A stretch of DNA of 64,000 nt from Prorocentrum cordatum (GCA_963575745.1 CAUYUJ010019880.1:105091-169090), one strand, 5' to 3'; numbered from the stretch's first letter, positions 28,831-39,577 are shown. Notes: generated from the letters alone by a model not told the origin. Numbers and translations are program-made.

Positions 28831-29200
28831 TGACACGTCGATTAGTGAATTGGCCGTTGTCGGTTCGCGAGAGGGCGTCGCGGCCGTTTTTTTTTTGCGG
28901 GTCTGGGTCCGTCGGTTTCGGTCCTAGGCCGTTTTCACTAAAGGGAGGTTTACTAAAGGGAGGTTTGTCCACCGCCGATTTAACGAGTGAGAACCCTGTG
29001 GTGCAGGCGTGTGCCTAGGGAAAAGTCAAGCGCTGCAGCAAGCATGCAAGACACCGCTGGGGATACCAGAAAACCCAAGGGGCCATCCGACACATGCGGG
29101 GAACATCCGACACACTTTCCACACGTTTGCAAAGACCTCGCTTCATGCCCGAAAACAGGGAACTATCGCCGTCCTCGTTCTCTTGCCCCCTCCCGCGCAG
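28831..29200. other. No gene recognised
   Basis: Contains an 11-base direct repeat ACTAAAGGGAGGTTT (28938 and 28953) and a T-run. The last 30 bases (CTCTTGCCCCCTCCCGCGCAG) look like a polypyrimidine tract plus acceptor for the next feature. Confidence 0.45.
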
Positions 29201-29910
29201 CGTGCGAGGCGTTGCTTACAAACACGAAGTCCGTCACGAAGCTGAAGAACTGGACGGAGCTGCGGGGCGGGGACTCCGCCGACCCTGAAGACGTCCTTCC
29301 TCAAGAGAGGGCGTGGATCGAGGACGCATTGGGCCATGGGAAGCCTTCTCCTCCTTTTGCCTCCACCCTCTCACTTCATCACTCCTCCCCGCTCTTCCTC
29401 CTTCCTGCCCCTCCGCGTCCTTCTCCCCCTCTGGGAGTCCCAGTGTTTCGAGCCCATCCGACAGCTGGCGGCTCCGAACCCCGGCCGTTGGAGATGATGA
29501 GGAGGAGGAGGAGCAGCAGCAGCAGGAAGAAGAGGAGGAGAAGAGGGAGGAGGAGGAGGAGGAGGAGAAGGAGGAGGGAGGTGGGACAAGGAGGACGAGG
29601 AGAAGGAGCATGAGGAGGGAGATGGAGAACAGGAGGACGAGGAGGAGGAGGAGGAGGAGGAGAAGGAGGAGGAGGAGGAGAAGGAGTTGGGAGGAGGGAG
29701 GAGGACGGAGGAGGACGAGGAGGGAGATGGAGGACGAAGCGGTCCCCCCCCCCTCCCGCGTGGGTGAGGACGCCATGGACCTGTCCATGAAGACCCTGGA
29801 GGAGGACCAGGAGAGGCGGCGGGCTCTCGCGCCCGAGACCATCGGCGGTAGGCACCGGTCACAGAACGAGAAGATGCTCGAGAAGCTCAGGAGCCTCGGG
29901 CGCGCGAGGG
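29201..29910 (+). CDS. Candidate two-exon gene fragment, function unknown
   Basis: After the acceptor CCCGCGCAG at 29200, one frame reads CEALLTNTKSVTKLKNWTEL then DPEDVLPQERAWIEDALGHG. After a (GGA)n stretch (29497-29735) a second block (29764-29910) in the frame ending at 30194 reads EDAMDLSMKTLEEDQERRRA then RSQNEKMLEKLRSLGRAR. Both are charged and helix-like. Joining them is inference; no family recognised. Confidence 0.4.
29497..29735. repeat. (GGA)n microsatellite
   Basis: Interrupted AGG/AGA/ACG repeat, possibly intronic between the two candidate exons. Confidence 0.85.
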
Positions 29911-30045
29911 GGGAGGGAGGGAGGGCGCGAGGGGGGAGGGAGGGAGGGCGCGGGGAGGGAGGGAGGGAGGGCGCGAGGAGGGAGGGAGGGAGGGCGCGAG
30001 GAGGGAGGGAGGGAGGGCGCGAGGAGGGAGGGAGGGAAGTGCGAG
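29900..30045. repeat. G-rich minisatellite
   Basis: Six or more tandem units of GAGGGAGGGAGGGCGCGAGG with a period of about 23. Each unit carries three GGG runs. Confidence 0.85.
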
Positions 30046-30229
30046 CAGGGCGGGAGGAGGGAACCCTGAGATCCTGGCGTAACCATTTTTTTGTTTCGCT
30101 GGGCGAGGTTACCCTGTTTCGGGCCAGGTGCTATCACAGATCGATCCGGCGGCTCGAAATCTGTAGCAGAAAGGAGGGTCCAGGGCTCCGGTAGTAGTCT
30201 CTCGCGATGTTGTGTTCGTAACGTCGGAT

Positions 30230-30370
30230 CTTTGGAGAGGAGGGAGGAGGGAGGATGGAGGAGATTGGAGGGAGGATCGAGGAGGACGGAGGGACAAGGG
30301 AGGAGAGAAGGAGAAGAGAGGAGGATGAGGAGGAGAAGGAGGAGGATAAGGAGGAGGGGGAGGAGAGGGA
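30230..30370. repeat. (GGA)n-rich tract
   Basis: AGGAGGGAGG and GGAGGAGAAGG units leading into composite repeat O copy 1. Confidence 0.8.
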
Positions 30371-30377
30371 CCAATGT

Positions 30378-31545
30378 AAACCCTCATCCACGCTACGAAT
30401 TAACCTGACCGTTGCGCCTTGGCGATCCTGAGTCGTGCCATAATACAAGTCCTGGGATTCCACCGCGAATCAACGCAACTGTTGCGCCCTGATAATCTTG
30501 AATCGCTCCAACACTGTTTCTTGTACGTGGACAGTGGGATTCCATGAAACGCATGCGACTTCTTACAACGAAGGTGTGCGCGGCGCTAAGGCGAGAGCTA
30601 CATGTTTACAACGACCCGCTCTCAAACCGTGAAACTCTTGCAGCGTGTTGAAGCGACTGCGCGTGGCGGTAAGACGAACTCCACATGTTGAGAGCGATCC
30701 GCCCTCACTCCGTGAACTTCCTATATTGCAGTGGCCTCCGGCCAGTGCCGCCGATCCGGGGGGCTCCGGATTCGGTGATCTTCGCGGCTCTGTGGCCTCC
30801 TCCCTCCTCGATTCTTCCGGTCCTCTTTCTTCTCCTTTGCGGGGGTGCCTGGAGCGGTCCTGGGGGGTCGGGGAGGGTTCCGAGTGGAGGGTCCCCCCCC
30901 CCTTCCCCGGGGGGGGGGTCCGGTTGCGCAAATCATGAAGACAACGCCAGATGGGGCCCCCCCACCCACCTCCCCCCCTTCCCCGGCAGAGCCACCCTGG
31001 CGACCCCTTCAAGCAGAGCTGAACCTCTTGCTTAGGCGCAGAGCTGAAGCTTGTGCTAAGGCTCCTTGTAGCTCGCACGCCGGATCGGCGGATTTGTGTA
31101 AGCCGGCTGTGCGCGTCGCTGGGGCGAGAGCTACGTGTTGAAGACGATTTGCCCTCAATCCGTGAAGGTCCTCCAACTTGTTAGGACGAGTTCGCGTGGC
31201 GCTAGAGCGAGGGACGCATGTTTGAAACGACGCCCCCTCAGTCCATGAAGCTCGTGCCAATTGTTGAGACAAGTGCGAGCGGCGCCGGGGCGGGAGCCAC
31301 ATTTTGAAGACGACCCGCCCTCCATCCGTGAAGCTTATGCAGCTGTTTAAGACAAGTGCGCTCGGCGCTGAGGCGAGCCACATTTGGGAAGCGACCCGCC
31401 GCTCTATCTTTGAGGCTTTTGCCACTTCTTCAGCATCAGGATCATAATGGCAGTGAGGTTTCCGGCAGAATGCCCAGCCCGCCTGTCTGACCGGCCTCGG
31501 GGTGCGACAGGGAGGGGTTGCTTCTCAAGAAAAGGAAAGGCACGG
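30378..31545. repeat. Composite tandem-repeat block O, copy 1
   Basis: Part 1 (30395-30540): units with CAACTGTTGCGCCCTGATAA and TTGAATCGCTCCA spaced about 85 bases. Part 2 (30560-30720 and 31020-31400): units with GCGCGGCGCTAAGGCGAGAG, CTACATGTT and CCGCCCTCA(A)TCCGTGAA, again about 85 bases. It is interrupted at 30730-31000 by GC-rich text. It ends GGGTGCGACAGGGAGGGGTT before a GGA tract. Colinear with 55520-56420. Confidence 0.8.
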
Positions 31546-31574
31546 CGGAGAACGGGGAGGCGAAGGATGAGGCG

Positions 31575-31885
31575 GAGGAGGAGGAAGATAAGGACATGGG
31601 GTGCCTGGGCTTAGTTAGCACAGGGGGAGGGGTGAGGCTAGCTTCCTCTGCAGAGGAGGAGGGGAGGAGGAGGAGGAGGAGGAGGAGGCCTGAGGAGGAG
31701 GAGGAGGAGGAGGAGGAGGAGGAGGAGGAGGGGGAGGAAGAGGAGGAGGAGGAGGAGGAGGAGGGAGGAGGCAGCAGGATGCAGCGAGGAGGAGGAGGAG
31801 GCAGCGGAGGAGGAGGAGGAGGAGGAGCAACGAAAGAGGAGCGAGGAGCGAAGGAGGAACGAGGAGGATGAGGAGGAGGAGGAGG
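31575..31885. repeat. (GGA)n microsatellite
   Basis: Long interrupted GGA tract following block O copy 1, as also at 56422-56495 after copy 2. Confidence 0.88.
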
Positions 31886-32002
31886 CTCGCTCGCGCAACG
31901 CTGATATGGGAATGATCCGTCATTCTTAACGCCATGTCATTCTTATTCGACTGAGTCTTGAAGAGAAGATTGAGCATGACGCGAGAGAGAGAGAGAAATA
32001 AC

Positions 32003-32034
<32 letters not shown>

Positions 32035-32216
32035 ACAAAAAAAAGAAACAACAAATAAGCCCGATTAGCCGTACATGTCGAACATAAGCCTCTCTCTGAC
32101 CGCCCTGTCCCCTAGGGCGGTCTCCTGACAAAACGCAGGTCTCAGGGGCTCACTTCCCCTATGGAGCGATTTGTTCGCGGCGGCGGTTCTCTCTCCTGAG
32201 GCGAGCCTGCGCACGG
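31886..32216. other. No gene; (GA)n and a small hairpin
   Basis: (GA)n at 31982-32034. The inverted repeat GACCGCCCTGTCCCCTAGGG, continuing CGGTC, at 32099-32123 could form a 9-bp stem. Confidence 0.5.
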
Positions 32217-32950
32217 TTAGTCACGATCCTGGCCAGCTGGTAAGAGGTCCGGGGGATGGGAGCGGTCGGGGAAGGCGAAGGGGGAGCCACCAGCCTGTTC
32301 CTCGGGGGATCCCAACATGAGGTCAAGCACCGCCTGCTCTGACTCAGCCTTCTCGGGGGACACTGCTTGAGACGTGACCTGTTGCTCTTCCGCTCGCGCC
32401 TCGTCGGGCTCGGACTCTGAGTCAGAATTCAAGAAACGGGGCAGCTCTGGGTCAATTTTCCTGTGACCCCCTCTCGGAAAGCCAGGGAAGTTGGGAGCGG
32501 GGGTCGAAATCGCCGGCGCACTCTTCTCAAGCCGAACATAACATGCAAAGGGTGACATTCTGACCTCCTCGAGGTCAGGAAGATCGGCGATCTCAGAAAA
32601 CTCTGAAAAAGGAGGAGGTTCGGAGGACAGTAGGGACCTGGCAGAGCCAACGATTCCCGACGCCAGAGTTAAACGAAGGCCACCCGGGTATGTCTTTTTG
32701 GATGTTGTGAGAATTTGTCCCTGGCAGTCTTTACCAAGTAGAAACTTGTCGGCCCCTCTCCCATGGGAACACAGTCCAGGACCTGGGGTGTCTTTGGGGT
32801 GCCCTAGAAGAGCAGGCGTCCTCATGTATAGAATGGTCGCGGGTGCTCGTTCCACTTCTTCAGGGCGACCTTAGTATCCTGATGCTCGCACTGGTCACAC
32901 GTGGTGTTGGCAGCGAAAGGCGCCGCAATGAGGACCTGCAGAAGGCGCCA
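32217..32950 (-). pseudogene. LINE-d C-terminal region
   Basis: A 212-codon frame (32855-32217). A neighbouring minus frame just upstream (about 32950-32840) supplies FAANTTCDQCEHQDTK. The main frame supplies LLGKDCQGQILTTSKKTYPG, then GLRLTLASGIV and an acidic, Pro/Ser-rich tail (SDSESEPDEARAEE). The DQC...LLGKD...TYP spacing suggests a conserved module after the GPPC domain. Function unknown. Confidence 0.5.
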
Positions 32951-33032
32951 GTTGAAGGTGATGGGGGCTTTAGGGGCTCAAGTCGGGGAGGCGGGGTGCT
33001 CGAGCCAGCCACTGGTCCTGGCCCTCAGATGT

Positions 33033-33530
33033 TCAGATAGAGGGCGCGCCAGCGAGAACGAAAGCTGTGAACCAACTGTGAGCTGCTCGGACTGTCTTTG
33101 AGTCACCCGCGGTCGGCCCCAAACGTAGCTGGAAGACCTTGAAGGGGGGCACATCGTGCCACCTGGAAGCTGACCATGTCTCGCATGGAGGCCCTCCCTC
33201 CCGGTTGATGACTTTGTGGCTCCTGATGTGGTCCGCCCACTCCAAAGGCGTAGCCTCTCTCGTCAAGTCGCCTTCGATGGGATCGATGACGATATCATCG
33301 CTGAGTACCACCAACTCAACTGTCGGCGGCTTGATGGCAAACTCAATCTGCCACTGAATGTCGCCAGCTCTGCGACGTCGACAGTGGTGGTTCAGCACGA
33401 AAAAGGTAGGCCTATAGATCCGAATCGGTACCTGAGCAGCAGCAGAACTTGTAGATTCCCCAGGATTGAAAACATAAAACGGCACGTCCCTGGATTCCTG
33501 AACCTCCGCGGGCTCGTCGGAGAAGACCAT
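33033..33530 (-). pseudogene. LINE-d GPPC (cytosine-methyltransferase-like) domain
   Basis: 165-codon frame. Residues 43-63 (FFVLNHHCRRRRAGDIQW) sit where an AdoMet-binding loop would be, 73-83 (LVVLSDDIVID) resembles a Rossmann strand ending in acid, and 112-123 (GGPPCETWSASR) resembles C5-methyltransferase motif IV PPCQxxS with Cys116 as candidate nucleophile. Known motif I (FxGxG) is not intact. No target-recognition domain seen. Could be a non-catalytic derivative; similarity is by motif only. Confidence 0.5.
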
Positions 33531-33724
33531 TGGATACCCTTCGATTTATCTTACGGAGCGGCAGATTCGGGTTTCGAGAGGACCTTTGGGCATCTTGGGT
33601 GGAACGTTTGCACACGAACTGATCGATACTATCTTCTCTGACCAGTCCCTGGGGCCTTCTAGCCGGGAGTTCCGTGTGCCATTGACCCTGCCCAGCAACG
33701 CGTTGAACCTTGAAACGATCTGCT

Positions 33725-33976
33725 TCAGCCTCGCCCAAAAACCTGAGCCTCGGCAGCGGTGCACTGCGGGGCGGATACAAACATGCCGGCGGCGCATTTG
33801 GCAAAGTCGAACGCGACGTGTGTTGTCAAAGCCGATCGCGGAGCAAATTGTTGGAAACATGTTTTGCACTGATGCTCGCCCCTCTGGCAATTCGAAATGA
33901 AATCCACCCTGGAGTGATGAACGGGGTTGGTCTGAGACCGAAGCACACGGACCCTCGAAAACGCCATGTCACGCAA
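33725..33976 (-). pseudogene. LINE-d C2H2 finger
   Basis: CKTCFQQFAPRSALTTH fits C-x2-C-x12-H, followed by a second Cys-containing segment (CAAGMFVSAPQC). Lies between RT and the GPPC domain. Confidence 0.55.
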
Positions 33977-34037
33977 TAGACAGTTATGTATGTTGACGTC
34001 CTCCGTGTCCTGGACTCGTAGTCTGTGGCGTTCGCCA

Positions 34038-35283
34038 TCACAAGCACATCGGACCCGTCTTCACAATGATAACGAGCATCTCGTCTTCCGTTGTGCGTGC
34101 GGGGGACTCTCTCTCTCTCTCTCTGACAGAAACGGGCTCGCGCTGCAAGGGCGAGCCTGATAGTATGTTTACGAGGACGCCACGTGTACATTGGCACGGA
34201 AACATCTGAACTAGCGTTCTCGTAGGCCGCCAGCGAATAAATTCCAACACAGGAGTACGTAAACCAGCACCTAATTCCAGGAGGGTGGCTTGAGATGTGG
34301 CCAAAATTCTGGCCGTGACGAAGTTATACACAATGTTCCTCAGCTGTTGGCTAGGACCCGACCCAAGGAAATGAAACGCAACGCTGTCCCCGTCTTCGAA
34401 GTAGAACAACGATTTCCCATGCGCATCCGAAATCTGCCCACGACGTAGGTCCGAAACTCCAGCTAGCTCTAACATGGGAGTAGCACCGCACAAATTCTCG
34501 GCCAGCTTTCGTATTGTATTCAGAGCATGGTTATAACACTTGAGTAGCTTGGCTATAGTTTAATCGTCCGCGGAAGTCCTGCACACCATTGCCCCGACGG
34601 CCTTGTAGAAGGCTTGGGCAGCACAGGCCAATCAGATCATACTCGGATTCTTCTCTGCTGCTTTCAAGTTCTGGTTCAAGCGCCGAGGACTCCGGACCAA
34701 GGCCAGCGAGCCCTCCAAATCGACGATCACTTGCAATTTCTGCAAGCGCGTGGACGAGCACGGCACCATTTGCCAACCTGAGAGACCCCGATAATTTTTG
34801 ACGTTGGAGGGTACCCCCAGATATGTGTATGGGCTCGCATACTTCCACCATGCTCTTAACGTACCTGGGGTGAGAAATTATCCGATCTGCACTGCTAGCT
34901 GCCTCAGCGCCGCTCCTGGGATGCCGTCTGGGCCTGCGGCTGACGTCTTGGCCCCGAACAGCGCATGCTGCGTGATGCTCAGGGGCGGGCGCGTCCTCCG
35001 CGGCAATGTTCACGCCGCGGGTGACAGTCGCATCCAGGGAAGCCGTATAGTGTAGACACCACTGTGAATCAGCTTTCGGTATAATAGGAGCGGCCTCGTC
35101 TCCGCTAAAGTGTCTAGCTATTTCAACGTGCGACTTGAGCGGCTTGCGGCCGGCACCTAATAGCATGGGCAGCGGCTCAGCAGATTGCTCGCGCCGCGAA
35201 CCGGCCTCCGTGGCCCTGTGTTTGGCGCGGGCCCCCTTGAAATCCTTGCGAGACCAAGCCGGCGAAACTTCCGACGCAAGCAT
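34038..35283 (-). pseudogene. LINE-d reverse transcriptase
   Basis: Frame 35283-34531: HPRYVKSMVEVCEPIHISGG fits the RT segment after the (G)PDG loop. Frame 34493-34038: HFLGSGPSQQLRNIVYNF occupies the motif B position. HCEDGSDVLVMANATDYE (minus, near 34065) aligns with motif C (xxDDS), the second Asp being Gly. Several frame changes and a (CT)n expansion at 34109-34128 break the domain. Confidence 0.5.
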
Positions 35284-35897
35284 CGCAGCATGTTGCTTAG
35301 CTTCTGGTTACCACGAGACGTAACGGAGCGAGTCGCGACCTCGAGCTCGACGGGCCGAGCAGCGAGTCACGCGCCTGACGTGCGAGCGACAGAATTCCAA
35401 CCAGCAGCGAGGACGGGGATTCAGGAATATGCCAAATTACGGGCTCCAAGACCTGAGATAGGCCATGCATTCCGCCGAGGACTTGCGAAACCCCATGGTC
35501 GCGATGGTAGGGCTCCCGGGCATGGCCTGGTTGTCCAAGTGAAGAGAGAGCTCGCTCAGTGAAGACACGCCCGCGGGCCTCTGGGCGCGTCCGCCCAGAC
35601 GCGGGGCCGTAGAGCATTCCTCCTGAGATCCAGACACGCAAGTGCGATCCTCCTGTCTTCAGCTGAGATGCGCGAGCGCCCATGCGCTCCAACGTATTCG
35701 GCGAAGTTCAAGGCTGCCTTGGCCGTCGGCCCCCTGGAGCGGCTTCCACCGGGAAGGCTCGCTCGAGGCTGCTCTTAAGAAGAGCATTCAGCACGCGGCA
35801 CGGGCGCGACTGAGAACCTTCACATGGCACTCGTGGGCACTGCTGTTACTCATGGGTAAATACTTGGATCGTGTCTGGATTTGCAAAGAGACCTGGC

Positions 35898-36450
35898 TCA
35901 CATGCGACGTTGCGCTCCCCCGGGGAACGTGCAGCCAAACCTGTAAACATACGGTGATCCAAGACAGAAGTGGGCAGTTCGACGTCGGACACAACGTGCC
36001 GCCTGGCAACTGAGACCCCAAACAAACCGGTAACTAATCGATGCGCCGACCTGCTGCGGGCCCACGAGACCCGGGGGGGTCCGCGCGGCCGCGGACGGTT
36101 GCCCAGAACCCAGGAAAGCGGCAGGGGCTAGTTGATCCTGCTCTTCCAGGAAAGCATGAACATGGAGCCCTGGGATATTCTGGCGCTCTGCCGCCAAGGG
36201 CCCGATGTGCTTTTGCATGGTAGGCCCTGCTCTGGCATCGGCGCCCATCAGGCAAACCCGTTCGACGCCTTGCGAGCGATGCTCCCGAACCAAATTCGCC
36301 AGCCGAGTCCGCAGAGCCTCGGTGGCAGCTCCAGGCCCCATGCCGCGCGGGGCGCGCGCCGCGCTCGCGCCCCGCAGCCACCGGCTCGAATGGCAACGGA
36401 AAGATGGCGCGGATCAGCATCCAAAGCGCAGCAGTGTTTGGGACGAGTGC
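35898..36450 (-). pseudogene. LINE-d APE-type endonuclease
   Basis: GVERVCLMGADARAG corresponds to the GDxN strand (here GADA). After a frame change at about 36060 the segment SDVELPTSVLDHRMFTGL supplies the terminal SDH-like motif (DH pair). Between them ISYRFVWGL matches the IDYVL strand. No single open frame remains. Confidence 0.5.
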
Positions 36451-36599
36451 GCAGTCCTGGGCTCACCGCGGTGCCCGCGTTGACCCAGAGAGAGCAGCCA
36501 AAACGGCGGTCGGCGTCAGCGTCTGCGTGCATGATATGATCGTGCCCGCCAGGAATCGAATACGTCTCTGAAGCGCTGAGCTCAGCTGTTTCATTTGAT

Positions 36600-37463
36600 C
36601 CGATGAGCACAAGCCCACAAGACAGGCTTTGTCGGTGAACTTGGGGGCCCCGGAACTTAGCGAAAGCACATTGGTGGCAGCGGCCCGAATGGGTTATGAT
36701 GTGACCTGCGGCAGCCCGTCCTGCTCACGTATTTTGTCTGACTCGCCTCTAGCGGAGAACCGTGGCAAGTGGTGCAGCGCGGAAGCCTTGCTTGATGCTG
36801 ATTATTGTAAGAAGTTGGCATCGCGTCATCCGCTGGTGGAGGGTGCTGATCGCGCGCCTGTGATGCTTCGACTTGAAGCCATAGCCATTGCATTGCTTAA
36901 GATTATTCCGGACACGCACACCAATTAGTATCTGGCTTGGGGGGTCGCCCTTATCCAGGAAGATTGAGGTAGCAAAGGTCAGAATAATCTTGTTCCAAGG
37001 ATGCGCAGAATGCCCGTGCGCGTGCGACCCGAAAGCCCTGGAGACAACATGCGACGCGACCTTGGCGACGCTGTTCAAAGATGTCCTCATTGAGGCAACA
37101 GAAGGTCCGCGGGCCCCACGTCGAGCCGCTCGCAAGGCCGCGGCGCTGCCGCGGTTCACGCGCCACCCTCATTCATTACATAGGCTGGCATATGGGGAGT
37201 GCGGGATCCCAGCCAAGGCACACAAAGCCTTGTGGAGCTCAGCTGCAAGGGGGGCCATCCGCGGGGGCACCTCGAAGTCCGAGAGACCCCCCTCGAGGCC
37301 CAGGAGCGCCACGTTGCGCGCTTCGTCCTCCAGGAAGACAGCGAGGGCCAACGCTGGCCTGCCAAGTTTGAGACCGCCATGAGGCCCGTCGGCGCACGCA
37401 TGCACGGCAGCGACTCCACGGAGGTCCTGAGGCGTGGACAGCTGGGGAAGAGCCTGGATGGAC
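36600..37463. other. LINE-d, unresolved region between ORF1 and APE
   Basis: Open frames of 78-164 codons on both strands overlap here. On + 36629-36928 there is VTCGSPSC ... KWCSAEALLDADYCKK; on + 37199-37465 RHVARFVLQEDSEGQ. I cannot decide which strand, if any, was coding; an insertion is possible. Confidence 0.35.
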
Positions 37464-37490
37464 CCTAAACCCAAAACCCTAAACCCTTGA
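37464..37490. repeat. Short telomere-like motif
   Basis: ACCCTAAACCCAAAACCCTA, continuing AACCC, is three CCCTAAA-type units with one variant. TTTAGGG is the telomere repeat reported for some dinoflagellates, so this is a candidate interstitial telomeric sequence. Confidence 0.55.
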
Positions 37491-37690
37491 GGTATTTGGC
37501 CATCACTCATTCACAACGATTGAGGGGCCGGTGCCACTTGGCAAACATGACGCTGTAGACGTTGGGGGTATCTCTTCTGGGGCTGCAGGCGCAGCAACGA
37601 AAAGGAGACGTCCCTGGATTATCCTCCGGATGATGCGCCGGGCCCAAGCAGGCGCATTCTTTGACATTGGGAAGTGAGGCGTTTGATTTT

Positions 37691-38985
37691 TCATTTGAAC
37701 CTGGCACGGCACGACGTCCAATGCCCTTGCGCCTGCCCGGGCTGAGGAAAAGCCTGCGGCGTTGATGGTGAAGGCGTCGACATGCGTTCGATCAGGACGG
37801 TGCCTTCCTCGGCGAGCGCGTCCGGCTTGGCCTCAGCATCCTCGTTCGTGGGGCAAGCGCTGGAACTTCTGCTATGGCCCCCCTGACTCCATTCTACCCT
37901 CGGGCGCTGGAAACCGCTGCCGCCCTCGCGAGACCGCAATGCGTTGCTGGCCTGGTCGCGTAGCTGCTTGCTCGAACTGACGCGCTGCAACTGAGACCTT
38001 GTCCGATGATTTGATGACTCCACCGTTACCGACGTGCCATGGAAGAGTTCCCTGTGGCGCTGGCGTTGCCGAAACTGCCGCTGTGGGCGATGCCGTTGGA
38101 CTGCTTGCTGCTGCGTGCTGGATTGCAAATTGACCAATGGCTGCCTGGATAGATGCAAGATGCCCGCTCAATGCTGAAATGGTCGATCGAATTTCGACCT
38201 GACCAGCTTGAAGTTCTGAAATGATTTGTGGAGCAACTGTGGGAGCCAGCGTTGCTTGGAATGGCGACGACGGGGTGCTCTCGGTAGTGCCGAACGTGAC
38301 TACCTTGGGCTGGTCCTCATTATCTTCTTTCTCCTTGGCGATTTCTTCGAAGCTGGGCACTCTTGCGCATGCGTCACCTAGCTGGCAAGCGCCTCTCGAT
38401 GTTTTTGAGTTGCGGCTACGGCAATATCTGCCTCTCTCTCCGTCTCCTGGGCATCTTCGAAACGCTTGGTGAGCCGCGTGTGGGAGGTAGACTGGTTGGC
38501 GACCCTCTCCGTCAGCGGGTACGCGAACAAATGTATGAATTGGAACACGGCGTGTTTCGTCCCCGTGTCTTCCAACAGCGGGAAATCCGCGCAGACAGTT
38601 TCTTGAGCGGTGCTTTGCTGCTCCACCGCTTGACTAGCCGACTTGATGTGTTGGCGATGCGCCTTTCGATCTGCCGCCAATGCTGGTGGCTCAACCCACA
38701 GCCTGTGGCTTTTTTTTTCCGAGCGTGGCGACTCTCTTCTTGACGACGGTGTTGGCCTCTGACCGAGACGCCACTGCGCCGTGAACTCTACTGCGAACTG
38801 GTGGCCCGGAAGAACACCTCGTACGAGGCTTGCTGCGTTGGCCCTTGTTCGAGACTGGGAGGCAGGTGGTGCACCAGGAAGTCGAAGCGGGATGCAAGGA
38901 CCCACGTCGCGAGCAATACCACTGGCCACTTCTGTTCTGCCATGGCGTAGACGGAGAAGGCTGGGACATTGACTGCTGGTTTTGC
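37691..38985 (-). pseudogene. LINE-d ORF1
   Basis: Starts near 38970 (minus) with a split finger: in one frame AMAEQKW, in the next GQWYCSRRGS then STSWCTTC, fitting W-x-C ... W-C-x2-C. Next, frame 39100-38378 has PALAADRKAHRQHIKSASQ and a Gln/Glu-rich helix; frame 38360-37872 has MPSFEEIAKEKEDNEDQPK and a STISALSGHLASIQAAIGQF helix; frame 38158-37691 continues. Probable nucleic-acid-binding ORF1. Confidence 0.5.
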
Positions 38986-39017
38986 CGATTGTGGTGACTC
39001 TTGAGCACGTGCCTGCC

Positions 39018-39027
39018 CGAGGAGGAG

Positions 39028-39062
<35 letters not shown>

Positions 39063-39090
39063 GGAGGAGGAGGGAGGGAGGGAAAGAGGG
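39018..39090. repeat. (GGA)n microsatellite
   Basis: Near-pure AGG tract that abuts a reverse family A copy. Confidence 0.88.
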
Positions 39091-39099
39091 AGGAAGGCA

Positions 39100-39294
39100 C
39101 CCAGACCCCCGACGTCGTGATGTCTTCACAGCGTCGACCCCCAGAGTTCTCGGACCACTCCCCTCGACCGCCTTTTCGCCCCGAGTCGTTTCTGTGTCAC
39201 GGCCCCGAGGCCCGGGACGGGCCCCCGGAGGCCGAGCATGGTGAAAAATAACCCCGCCGAGTGATTTTGTTCACCACGCGAAGGGGGGGCCTGG
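39100..39294 (-). mobile_element. Family A element, reverse copy
   Basis: CCCAGACCCCCGACGTCGTG at the left, GCGTCGACCCCCAGAGTTCT, GGGCCCCCGGAGGCCGAG, and CGAAGGGGGGGCCTGG at the right. Confidence 0.8.
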
Positions 39295-39388
39295 CCTCCC
39301 GAGGCCCTCACCGGGCCTCCGGGGCGTCAAACTCAGGATGCAAAGCTGGTCATGGGGACAGGGCCGGGACCTTTGGGGGTCGACGTAA
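39295..39388 (+). mobile_element. Family A element, right half only
   Basis: CCTCCCGAGGCCCTCACCGG, GGCGTCAAACTCAGGATGCA and TTTGGGGGTCGACGTAA. It breaks off exactly where the next reverse copy begins, so three copies are fused head to tail. Confidence 0.75.
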
Positions 39389-39577
39389 CCCAGACCCCCG
39401 ACGTCATGATTTTTTCATGACGTCGACCCCCAGATCGAGATCTCGACCCATTCCCCGGGACCGGTTTTTCATCCTGAGTCTTTTTATGATGCTCCCGAGG
39501 CCCGGTGAGGGCCCCCAGAGGCCGAAAATGAAGGAAACACCGCCCGTCATGATTTTTTCGTTACTCGAGGGGGTCGA
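39389..39577 (-). mobile_element. Family A element, reverse copy
   Basis: CCCAGACCCCCGACGTCATG, ATCGAGATCTCGACCCATTC, GAGGGCCCCCAGAGGCCGAA and TTACTCGAGGGGGTCG. Confidence 0.82.

Larger units (their letters stand above)
32217..38985 (-). mobile_element. LINE-d: decayed retroelement with methyltransferase-like domain
   Basis: Read on the - strand: ORF1 with a WxC finger (38985-37691), APE endonuclease (36450-35898), RT (35283-34038), C2H2 finger (33976-33725), GPPC methyltransferase-like domain (33530-33033) and a conserved C-terminal tail (32950-32217). It lacks RNase H and differs in architecture from LINE-a/b/c/e. Many stops and frame changes show it is dead. Its lineage assignment as a dinoflagellate retroelement rests on domain order and remembered motif style. 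Confidence 0.68.

Noticed and set aside
32099-32123. GACCGCCCT...AGGGCGGTC hairpin as a possible RNA gene
   Set aside because: Only a 9-bp stem, no conserved RNA features.
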